Under the pieces are notes generated by a model, which was not told where the DNA came from, ran no database searches, and was given only the letters and a program-made list of their open reading frames with translations. DNA of 52,567 nt from JBKHYJ01 sp046565505 (GTDB lineage Bacteria > Acidobacteriota > Blastocatellia > UBA7656), in assembly GCA_046565505.1 (NCBI GenBank), contig JBKHYJ010000056.1, forward strand, positions 1 through 52,567, given 5' to 3'. A program made the translations under genes and the position numbers. This document shows, one piece after another, positions 16,895-25,625 of the stretch (position 1 is the first letter of the stretch; every line of letters starts with the position of its first letter).

Positions 16895-17638
16895 ATGCGC
16901 GGACCAGAGAAACTCAACCTCGAAGAACACGTCAGGTCGAAAGAAAAAAAGCAGCGGTACGTCAACCGGCTGTTCGACACCATCGCCCCGCGCTATGACT
17001 TTTTCACGGCATTCATGTCATACGGGATGGATAGAGGGTGGAAGCTTACGCTCGTCCAGATGCTCAAGATAAAAGGCGACGAGACGGCGCTTGACATAGC
17101 ATGCGGCACGGGAGACATAACGTTTGAAATCGCGCGGCGGTTGAATTCCGGGCAAGCCCTGGGCCTAGACATCACGCAAGGCATGCTCGACATCGCCGAG
17201 CGCAAAAGGAGAGAGGCCCGCGAGGCCAACGTCAGCTTTCATCGCGGAGACATTATGCGGATGCCTTTCCCAGACGAGACCTTCGATTGCGTGACGGGAG
17301 GCTACGCGCTGCGCAACGTGCCGGACGTGGCGGGCGCGCTCGCCGAGATAAGGCGTGTGCTCAAGCCGGGCGGCCGTTTTCTCTCGCTCGATTTCGGGCA
17401 CCCCGGCAACGCCCTTTACCGCCGGCTTTATATCCGCTACCTGATCGTGGTCGGCTCTGCCGTGGGGCTAATCATGCATGGCGACCCGGACACGTACCGC
17501 TACATACCTGAGACGCTCAAGCTATACCCGGGGCAACGGGGCGTGCGCGAAATGATGTCGCGCGCGGGGTTCGTCGACACGGGCTACCGAGAATTCGGCG
17601 GCGGCATCATGGCTATTAATTATGGCGCGAAGCCATGA
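16895..17638 (+). CDS. ubiE: Demethylmenaquinone/ubiquinone methyltransferase (MenG/UbiE)
   Basis: The enzyme methylates the quinone ring using S-adenosylmethionine in the last step of menaquinone synthesis. The protein has about 247 residues, the normal size. It shows the family N-terminus (VNRLFDTIAPRYDFFTAFMS), the SAM-binding motif ALDIACGTGDITFE, and the signatures GYALRNVPD and RVLKPGGRFLSLDF. The C-terminal GGIMAINYGAKP also fits. The ATG at 16895 is used; a TTG two codons earlier is an alternative, and neither has a clear ribosome-binding site. Acidobacteria respire with menaquinone, so a MenG role is more likely than UbiE. A palindrome overlaps its putative promoter. Confidence 0.92.
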   Translation: MRGPEKLNLEEHVRSKEKKQRYVNRLFDTIAPRYDFFTAFMSYGMDRGWKLTLVQMLKIKGDETALDIACGTGDITFEIARRLNSGQALGLDITQGMLDIAERKRREAREANVSFHRGDIMRMPFPDETFDCVTGGYALRNVPDVAGALAEIRRVLKPGGRFLSLDFGHPGNALYRRLYIRYLIVVGSAVGLIMHGDPDTYRYIPETLKLYPGQRGVREMMSRAGFVDTGYREFGGGIMAINYGAKP

Positions 17639-17891
17639 CAGCCCCGCCGCTAAAGCCTCCCCGCGACGAAATGATTGATTGATTCCTGAAAAAACGTGTA
17701 TGATGGATGCGACCGCAGATACAAGCCCTAGCCTTTAGCCGCGCCAGGTGCGCGCTATATAGTGCAATCGCCTTCGGGTCAGCCGCGAGAGCACATAGCT
17801 CCTAAAAAAATGCCGCAGGAAATCAGGCGGGCGGTCTCTCTTGAGAGGCGGCCCCGCCGGCCGCCATCATCACGGGGGCAAAGTGCAAGCT

Positions 17892-18314
17892 ATGAGTGAA
17901 CGTGTAAGCTGTCAAGAACTTCGCGAGCGAATAAAGGTCATACGGGTCGAACTGGAAGAGATTTTGGAGGCACTATCGGGCGAGGCGGCCGTGCCCGCGC
18001 GTGAGCAGCATTCAACGGAAACATGTTGCCTGACGGGGCAAGACTTCTTCGCGCAGATCGTCAGGAACGAGCAACTGCCCGAGGACGGGGAACTGCGCCG
18101 CAGAGTCTTAGAGGTAATCACGGACCTCGGCTATGCCTCAACGATGGTTTTGCAGCACAGGCTTGAACTCAATTACCGGCAGGCGTCTAACATACTCGCG
18201 GACCTGGAGCGGGATGGGTTCGTCGGCCCGGCCCCCGGATTCAGGCCGCATAAAGTGTTGCCGCCTGCGTACGCGCTCCTGAACCGCCTCGAGCCTGGCG
18301 GCCGGAGCACCTGA
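17892..18314 (+). CDS. Stand-alone FtsK-gamma-like winged-helix protein
   Basis: This 140-residue protein has an N-terminal helical, coiled-coil-like segment (VSCQELRERIKVIRVELEEILEAL) and a spacer with a CC pair. A winged-helix domain at about 67-122 follows (RRRVLEVITDLGYASTMVLQ, RQASNILADLERDGFVGPAP, then RPHKVL). The order of helix, basic recognition helix and G-x-VGPA-x-G-x-(K/R)P-x-x-VL is that of the FtsK gamma domain, which reads KOPS sites on the chromosome. No FtsK motor or other domain is attached, so it could bind DNA as a regulator. The ATG at 17892 was chosen over an in-frame GTG at 17841; neither has a strong ribosome-binding site. The function is inferred from fold resemblance only. 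Confidence 0.75.
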   Translation: MSERVSCQELRERIKVIRVELEEILEALSGEAAVPAREQHSTETCCLTGQDFFAQIVRNEQLPEDGELRRRVLEVITDLGYASTMVLQHRLELNYRQASNILADLERDGFVGPAPGFRPHKVLPPAYALLNRLEPGGRST

Positions 18315-18512
18315 GCGCAGGCCATGAGAGCAACTATGCTCGCGGCCCGCCGATTCTTCCCTTACGACGGTCTTCCGACCGGCCACGCCCTCGCATGCGA
18401 TTCAGAGCCTCCCGCCCGATGAATAACGAGAATGCCCCGACACAGCCCGTTCTCACGGGGGCCTGCTTATGGATAGTCCCGGCGCGGCCGGCCCGCGATA
18501 GCAATCGCATTG

Positions 18513-18541
18513 TTGATAGAGTAACTCCAAGAATTTATAAT
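18513..18541 (+). promoter_or_regulatory. Near-consensus sigma70-type promoter of the hexaheme cytochrome gene
   Basis: TTGATA (18513-18518), a 17-nt spacer and TATAAT (18536-18541) form an almost perfect vegetative promoter. The ATG at 18554 lies only 12 nt past the -10 box, so the leader should be about 5 nt and the transcript almost leaderless. This also supports that start over the longer upstream frame. Confidence 0.75.
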
Positions 18542-18553
18542 CCGTTCAAACTG

Positions 18554-19567
18554 ATGCGAACTAAACTTAAAATCGTGGCGCTGCTTGTTTCATCCGTGCT
18601 GGCTGCGCTCTCTTCCTATCATGCTTCTGCTTTCGATAACGCTCAGGCCGCGCCGCCTCAAAAGAAACTTGACCCCGCCGGCTGGGGCGGCAATCACGCG
18701 GGCAAACAGGTGCCCGAATACGTCCACGGGGACGAATGCCTGTTTTGTCACAGGAATGATATAGGCCCGACCTGGCAGAAGAACTCACACGGCGTCACGG
18801 TCCGCCAGCGCGAAGACGCGCCGGAGCTTCAACAGCTCGTGAACTCACAGCCCGCGCTCTCGGCCCTGGCCCCCATGATTGAGTACTTCCTGGGCAGCCG
18901 CCACTACGTCAGGTTCTTGAAGAAGGAAGGGTACGGGAAATTCGCGCTGCTCAGCATGCAGGCGGAAGTCGGCGCGGACAAGCGCGCGCGGAAATGGGTA
19001 GGCCTGGAGAAGCCTTCATGGGATAAGGACCGTTTCGCCGGCCGCTGCGCGGGCTGCCACGCGACGGGTGTTGATGGCTCGACGAGGGCCTTCACCGCGT
19101 TCGGGATAGATTGCTACGCCTGTCACGGCGACGTGGACCTCAACCACACGGCTGACACGTCGCTCATATTCTTATCCAAGAAACGCAGAACGGACGCGCG
19201 CGCGATCACTTCCGCCTGCGCGCAGTGTCACATCCGAACGGGGAAATCCCGCTCCACCGGGCTGCCTTACCCGAATAACTTCGTCGCAGGGGATAATCTC
19301 TTCCAAGATTTCGAGGCCGATTTTTCCAGGGCGGACGACGAAAGCTTGAACGCCGGGGACCGGCACGTTTTGCGTAACGTCCGCGACGTTGCGCTGTACG
19401 GGTCAGAGTTCCCTACCTGCGTCTCCTGTCACGACGTGCATAAGCAGTCCAGTCTCAAACACCGCCGCGCGCCGAGGACCGCCATATGCTCGGATTGCCA
19501 CGGCGGCGAAGGGACTATAAAAGGCAGCAAGCCGTTCGCGGTTCATAGCTCATTGTGTGAGTATTGA
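18554..19567 (+). CDS. Secreted hexaheme c-type cytochrome
   Basis: The 337-residue protein has a signal peptide (KLKIVALLVSSVLAALSSYH, cleavage near ASA). Six CXXCH heme-binding motifs follow: CLFCH (about 62), CAGCH (165), CYACH (187), CAQCH (222), CVSCH (289) and CSDCH (312). Other His residues such as those in HGVTV, SRHY and DVHK may supply distal ligands. The arrangement resembles the cytochrome c554-like multiheme group, which transfers electrons in the periplasm. It may instead be an outer redox carrier; no partner reductase is nearby. The start at 18554 is fixed by the promoter and signal peptide. The last 18 bp overlap the 3' end of the converging small gene at 19550. Confidence 0.92.
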   Translation: MRTKLKIVALLVSSVLAALSSYHASAFDNAQAAPPQKKLDPAGWGGNHAGKQVPEYVHGDECLFCHRNDIGPTWQKNSHGVTVRQREDAPELQQLVNSQPALSALAPMIEYFLGSRHYVRFLKKEGYGKFALLSMQAEVGADKRARKWVGLEKPSWDKDRFAGRCAGCHATGVDGSTRAFTAFGIDCYACHGDVDLNHTADTSLIFLSKKRRTDARAITSACAQCHIRTGKSRSTGLPYPNNFVAGDNLFQDFEADFSRADDESLNAGDRHVLRNVRDVALYGSEFPTCVSCHDVHKQSSLKHRRAPRTAICSDCHGGEGTIKGSKPFAVHSSLCEY

Positions 19568-19837
19568 CCGCACGCGGTCCCTGTAATCGACGCACTGCTC
19601 GATGACCCTTCTGTACTCTTTCACGTCCACGTCGCGCTCGCAGCACGGCAGGAACAGGCCCCCGTCATCGCGGAAGTTCCCATCCCACTCCATCACCTGA
19701 TCGTCGGTCCATGAGGCGGAGTACTGCCGCATCTTCTCGTCGGCCATGCGGTCGAAGTAGGCCCGCAGGTTGACGCCTGTTTCGTCCAAAGGCTCGTCCA
19801 CAGGGTCTTGCTCAAAGTTCCATATGGGTTGCTGCAT
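19550..19837 (-). CDS. Small acidic protein of unknown function, 95 aa
   Basis: I do not recognise this family. The protein is acidic and soluble, rich in Asp, with a CCERDVDVKEYRRVIEQCVDYRDRV segment in which three cysteines might bind a metal or form a disulfide. It lacks a signal peptide. It lies 62 bp downstream of the amidohydrolase on the same strand, so the two are probably cotranscribed. Its tail overlaps the cytochrome gene's tail by 18 bp in opposite orientation. The ATG at 19837 lacks a clear ribosome-binding site, so it may depend on translational coupling. Confidence 0.6.
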   Translation of the reverse strand: MQQPIWNFEQDPVDEPLDETGVNLRAYFDRMADEKMRQYSASWTDDQVMEWDGNFRDDGGLFLPCCERDVDVKEYRRVIEQCVDYRDRVRSILTQ

Positions 19838-19899
19838 AGTGGTGAGCGAGCATTATTGTTTTCGGGCGCGGCCGCCCCGCCAGACTCATTCCGCAGGGA

Positions 19900-21411
<1,512 letters not shown>

Positions 21412-21728
21412 AGAACCTGTTCCTTTCAAAGACTAATCAGGCGAATCGCGCCGGCGTCGTGACGCTCGCAACGCCCCGCGAAGACTCATAGCCCGCGCCT
21501 GCTCGCACGCCTGTTTCGATGCGGCGCGTACGGGCGAATCCCCGCCGGCGGCGTGACCGAATCTCTGCGGAAAAATATTCGGCTTTGAGATTTGCGGGGC
21601 AGTCTATATCATCGCGCGCTTTTTTGCACCCGGAACGCGGCAAAAAATCATGCCGCCCCGACCGTGGCAGTCACGCGGAACCCGGAATCCTGGTCGCGAC
21701 CCTCGCCCCGGTCTCATTCGCCCCGGGC

Positions 21729-22445
21729 TCATTGAGCTTGCCTGTCCCGGTCATTCCCCGTGGCCTCCCCGTTAGCCCCCACCGTCGTTTTCACGTGGGC
21801 CAGGAACTGGCTTTCCGGGACCGCCCCGACGAACTCCACTGTGTCGTTGATTACGATCTTCGGGACGCCCCTGACGCCGTAGCGGCGTGCCAGGTCGGGG
21901 AATTCCGTCGCCTCGATTACGTCCGCCGTGACATGCTCGCTTTCTACCGCCATCTGGTGAGCCAACCTGGCTGCTGCCGGGCAGTGTGGTCACGTGGGGG
22001 TCGTGAAAACTTTGATGTTAACGTCCTGCGTGAGCGAGGCGAGGAACTCGCGCGTCTCGCCTGACAAATCGGTCGTGCCCTTTGACGCGTCAACCAGGTC
22101 CGCGATGAAGCCCGAGAACTCGTAGCCCGCCGGTATCCCCAGGAACCGCATGCGGCCGCGCGTGGCGCCTTTGACCACGAACGCCGGCACGCGGTCAATC
22201 CCGTAGCTGGCGGCTTCTTCTTTAGCCGAAGAGATTTCGTGCACGGTGACGGTCAGCTTATCCGAAAGCGCCGCGACCTCTTCGAGCAATTCCTCCGTCT
22301 GCCCGCACGTTTCGCATGGCTCCTTGCCAGGAATGATGATCGGCGACTCGCGCTCCGTGAACATTACGATCTCGACTTCGCTCGTGAAATTCTCGTCAAA
22401 GTGATTGCGAATCACCTGCCGGTCGCTCTCAGATATGAGTCCCAT
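21729..22445 (-). CDS. Two-domain thioredoxin-fold oxidoreductase with in-frame TGA at the catalytic site (candidate selenoprotein)
   Basis: Translation from the ATG at 22445 (GGGAG upstream) gives 238 residues of two consecutive thioredoxin/glutaredoxin folds, like protein disulfide oxidoreductase or the AhpF N-terminal region. The first fold has C44-E-T-C47 in KEPCETCGQ. In the second, ...NIKVFTTPT is followed by TGA at 21992-21990, codon 152, then PHCPAAARLAHQMA. The normal motif here is C-P-H-C, so the TGA replaces the first, nucleophilic cysteine and gives U-P-H-C. The frame continues for 86 more codons with the expected fold, including the cis-Pro segment YGVRGVPKIVIN. A bSECIS-like hairpin begins shortly after. 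Selenocysteine is by far the best explanation; nonsense mutation is the alternative. It would act in cytosolic disulfide or peroxide reduction. Confidence 0.88.
21960..21992 (-). promoter_or_regulatory. Bacterial SECIS-like hairpin of the thioredoxin-fold gene
   Basis: Downstream of the TGA (21992-21990, minus strand) AGCCA (21972-21968) pairs perfectly with TGGCT (21964-21960) around a GGT loop. The loop begins 22 nt after the TGA. A GGU apical loop at this distance matches the E. coli formate-dehydrogenase SECIS, whose loop is GGUC. Confidence 0.78.
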
Positions 22446-22570
22446 TGCCGTGCTCCCTTTTGAAGAAATAATGAGGCGTGAACGGCGAGCGGTGAGTAGG
22501 CTCAAAGGGCCGGCCGCGCGGGCGAGCGCGCGGAAGAAAACCGCCGCGGTACAAAATACCGGCCCTCTAC

Positions 22571-22867
22571 TCATCGCCCTTCGTTCATCGTCACCATCGC
22601 GTTTATCTTTTCGGCCAGGGCGAAATCGCTTTCGGTTACGCCGCCGGCCACATGCGTCCAACTGTGCAGGGTCACTTCGTTGTAGTGGATGATAATGTCC
22701 GGGTGGTGATTGATCGACTCGGCGACGTAGGCGACCGCGTTAACGAAGAGCATCGCGCGCAGGAAATTCTTGAACACGTATTTTTTCTCGATACAGTTCT
22801 CGCCGCGCGACCACCCTGCGATGCGCGCGAGGTTCCTGCTTATATCTTCTTCGCCGAGCTTTTGCAT
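22571..22867 (-). CDS. phhB: Pterin-4a-carbinolamine dehydratase
   Basis: The 98-residue protein matches the PCD/DCoH family, which dehydrates 4a-hydroxytetrahydrobiopterin to recycle the pterin cofactor of aromatic amino acid hydroxylases. It has the hallmark NHHPDIIIHYNEV followed by LHSWTHVAGGVTESDFALAEKIN. The length is standard (about 100). The ATG at 22867 was used because the upstream extension lacks family resemblance. The gene starts 10 bp after the lipoprotein stop at 22878, so the two probably share a transcript. No hydroxylase is present in the window, so the protein may have another role in pterin or molybdopterin metabolism. Confidence 0.92.
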   Translation of the reverse strand: MQKLGEEDISRNLARIAGWSRGENCIEKKYVFKNFLRAMLFVNAVAYVAESINHHPDIIIHYNEVTLHSWTHVAGGVTESDFALAEKINAMVTMNEGR

Positions 22868-22877
22868 AGTCCAATGG

Positions 22878-23261
22878 CTAGTGGGTCGGTATGCGGACGG
22901 ACCCGCCCGCCGCCGCATAGAACACCGTGTCCACAGAGCCGTTCTCCATTCTGGAAATGGCAAAGGGCGCGCCGTTAAGGTCCGACCCTTCGAGGAACGA
23001 CTTGACTGTGACGCGCCGGTAATCGGCCCTGCGGCTGGCGGCGAGCGATTCGGCGGCCGCTTTCACCTGCCCCGGCAATGTTGCTTCGGGGAATTTGATG
23101 ATGACGTTAGTGCTGCTGGAGGCCGGGTCGGCTTGTTCCGATACTATCGAGAACGAGTGGGCTGCCGCGGCCGACTGGTCGCCGGCCCTCGTCGGCCGGG
23201 GCGCGCCGCCGCAAGCCGCGAGTGATAATAAAGCGATTGATGCTACCAGTGCTTTAATCAT
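22878..23261 (-). CDS. Small predicted lipoprotein, 127 aa
   Basis: The N-terminus MIKALVASIALLSLAACGG is a standard lipoprotein signal with lipobox LAAC, so the mature protein should be anchored by Cys17. The remainder is a small alpha/beta-looking domain with FSIVSEQADPASSSTNVIIKF and a central helix; I see no catalytic signature and recognise no family. It lies immediately upstream of the pterin dehydratase gene, with a 10-bp gap, which suggests cotranscription but no clear joint function. Confidence 0.8.
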   Translation of the reverse strand: MIKALVASIALLSLAACGGAPRPTRAGDQSAAAAHSFSIVSEQADPASSSTNVIIKFPEATLPGQVKAAAESLAASRRADYRRVTVKSFLEGSDLNGAPFAISRMENGSVDTVFYAAAGGSVRIPTH

Positions 23262-23432
23262 TGGCCTTCTTCCCGGCGCTGCTGATGATTATTCTGAGAC
23301 CATCGCAGGCGAGAGTCAACCGCCCGCTCGCGGGAGGCTGATCGCCAGGCGACCGCCTCCGGGACGAGCGCATCGCGCCCCTGCCATAAGCCGAAGCCCA
23401 AGCCTGTAGCATTCCGCCGCGGCCCCGTTCAT

Positions 23433-23861
23433 TCATGCGAGCGGTCGGATGTTGATTTTGCGGTCGGAATCGGACAGGTAAAGAATCTCGACCTGGATGG
23501 CGGCCTCGGGCACGTAGCCTAATCGCTCCGCCCATTCGATGACGACGACGGCCCCTTGTTCGTCGAATATCTCTTCAAGGCCCAGCTCGCGGCAGGCCCC
23601 CGATTCGAGCCTGTAGAGGTCAATGTGATAAAGCCGGAGTCGCCCATCGTAGAGGTTGATGAGCGTGAATGATGGGCTGGTCACGTCGCCCGGGTCAATG
23701 CCGAGCCCCTCGGCCAGCCCCTTCGCAAAAACCGTCTTGCCCGCGCCGAGGTCGCCGCTGAGCAGAAAGACTGCGCGGCCGCTGAGTCGCTCGCCGATTC
23801 GCCGCCCGAGCCCTAAGGTCTCTTCGGCCGAGCGCGTGATGAATTCACCCTGAACGCTCAT
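23433..23861 (-). CDS. tsaE: tRNA threonylcarbamoyladenosine biosynthesis ATPase TsaE
   Basis: TsaE is the ATPase that drives the TsaBD complex in making t6A at position 37 of ANN-decoding tRNAs. The 142-residue protein is standard in size. It has Walker A GDLGAGKT at about 36-43, the family segment VTSPSFTLINLY, HIDLYRL, and VVVIEWAERLG. The start ATG overlaps the stop of nnrD by 4 bp (ATGA), so the two genes are translationally coupled. The nnr-tsaE pairing is common in bacteria. Confidence 0.96.
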   Translation of the reverse strand: MSVQGEFITRSAEETLGLGRRIGERLSGRAVFLLSGDLGAGKTVFAKGLAEGLGIDPGDVTSPSFTLINLYDGRLRLYHIDLYRLESGACRELGLEEIFDEQGAVVVIEWAERLGYVPEAAIQVEILYLSDSDRKINIRPLA

Positions 23862-25465
23862 CTGACAAATCTTTCCTGGTCGCCTCCGACTTCGATGAAT
23901 GCGTCGCCGAGGTGCGCGGCTATGTCTGACGCGATCATCGCGCGGGTGCCATTGAGCGAAGCGGCGATGTCGCCCGCGAGCCCGTGCAGGTAGACCGCCG
24001 CGATTGTGGCGGCGAGCGGGTCGTCGGGCTTCTGCGCGAGCAGCCCCGCGATGACGCCCGTAAGCACGTCGCCCGTCCCGCCCGTGGCCATCCCGGCGTT
24101 GCCCGTCGGGTTGACGTAAACTTCGCCGCAGGGCGAAGCGACGCAGGTGCGGCTGCCTTTAAGGACGACGATCACGCCATGAGATGTCGCGAATTCGCGC
24201 GCCACACCCACGCGGTCACGCACGATTTCGGGAACGGATTTTTCAACGAGCCGGGCCATCTCGCCCGGATGCGGGGTGAGTATCAATGGCAGGTCCGCGC
24301 TCCCGCGAATCTCTTCCGGCCACGGAGCGAGCGAGTTCAGCGCGTCGGCGTCCAACACCATCGGCCGCTCGCGCTTCGTAACGACAGAGCGCACCAGCGA
24401 CCGCGTAGATTCCTCGCTTGAGCCGAGCCCCGGCCCAATCGCCATCACGTCGCGCTCGCCCGCGAGCTCAAGGACGCGCGCGGCGGCCTCGCCCGCGATT
24501 GACCCGGCGGCCGTTTCGGCGAGCGGCTCGCTCATGCACTCTACGATCATCTGGGATGCGATGACGGGCTGGGCCGATTCCGCCGTCGCGACAGTGACGA
24601 GCCCGGCCCCCGCGCGCATCCCGCCTTCGCCTACCAGGCAAGCCGCGCCGGTCTTGCCTCGCGAGCCTGCGACGACGAGCGCCTTGCCCGCGTTGCCTTT
24701 GTTGGCGAATGAGCTGCGCCGCGAGGCGTCAAGCGCCAGCCTCACCATCTCACGACTAACGAGCGTCAGACGCGACCCCGAAGCTTCGATGAGCTTGCGT
24801 GGCGAGCCGATAGATGCGATGACAAGCTCGCCATTGTAATCGCATGCCGGGGGGAGGACGTTCGCCACTTTCGGGGCGGTGAAAGTCACAGTCAGCCGCG
24901 CGCTGATGGCGGGGCCTATCAACCCCTCGGAATCCGATGCGAGCCCGGACGGAATATCGACGGCGACGACCGCCGCGCCGCGCCCGAGATTATTGAAATG
25001 CTGAATCGCTTCCGCGAACAGCCCGCCGGCCGCGCGCGTCAGCCCCGTCCCAAATATCGCGTCGATGAAGAGGTCGTGCGAGACCGACGCGGTTTCCCGC
25101 AGGAGATCACCCGCGCCCGCGACCTCGACGATTCGCAGCCTCGAATCGGACGCGGCGAGCGAGCGAATGATTTCAAAATTAGCCCGCGCGTCGCCTCTCG
25201 TCTCGTCTATGCGGCCGAGCAATAATACGTCAGCCTGCCCGCCCTTGATCCACAACTGTCTCGCGATGGCCGCGCCGTCGCCCCCGTTATTGCCCTTGCC
25301 GCAGATTACAAGGGCGCGCTTGTCGGCCACCGGGCCGAGCCTTTTTTCTATGGCCTCGACCGTGCGCGCGGCGGCGTTTTCCATCAGCATCAAACCCGGC
25401 AAGCCGTACGATTCGCCGGTGAGGCGGTCGACTTCGCGCATCTCGGCTGCCGACAGAATCTTCAT
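23858..25465 (-). CDS. nnrD: Bifunctional NAD(P)H-hydrate epimerase / ADP-dependent dehydratase
   Basis: The enzyme repairs hydrated NADH and NADPH. The N-terminal half (about 1-215) is the epimerase, with GKGNNGGDGAAIARQL and a substrate pocket near FGTGLTRAAGG. The C-terminal half is the ribokinase-like dehydratase, with GSRGKTGAA, AIGPGLG and GNAGMATGGTGDVLTG, the last carrying the catalytic Asp. The 535-residue fused length is normal. The ATG at 25465 was chosen because MKILSAAEMREVDR is the family's usual N-terminus; the 22 extra upstream codons look spurious. It is first in an operon with tsaE, overlapped by 4 bp. Confidence 0.96.
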   Translation of the reverse strand: MKILSAAEMREVDRLTGESYGLPGLMLMENAAARTVEAIEKRLGPVADKRALVICGKGNNGGDGAAIARQLWIKGGQADVLLLGRIDETRGDARANFEIIRSLAASDSRLRIVEVAGAGDLLRETASVSHDLFIDAIFGTGLTRAAGGLFAEAIQHFNNLGRGAAVVAVDIPSGLASDSEGLIGPAISARLTVTFTAPKVANVLPPACDYNGELVIASIGSPRKLIEASGSRLTLVSREMVRLALDASRRSSFANKGNAGKALVVAGSRGKTGAACLVGEGGMRAGAGLVTVATAESAQPVIASQMIVECMSEPLAETAAGSIAGEAAARVLELAGERDVMAIGPGLGSSEESTRSLVRSVVTKRERPMVLDADALNSLAPWPEEIRGSADLPLILTPHPGEMARLVEKSVPEIVRDRVGVAREFATSHGVIVVLKGSRTCVASPCGEVYVNPTGNAGMATGGTGDVLTGVIAGLLAQKPDDPLAATIAAVYLHGLAGDIAASLNGTRAMIASDIAAHLGDAFIEVGGDQERFVR

Positions 25466-25625
25466 ACTGGCGATGATATGCGACCGGCAACGGGGTGTCA
25501 AAAAAGGATGGAGGGCCGATAAGAGAGGCAAAGAGGTTGGCGGGAAATAGGAAGAGTCACGCGCCCGCGCTTTTCTTGTTCATCGCCGCCTCTCGCCCCG
25601 CCCATTCATTGTTCGTTGTCCGTGC

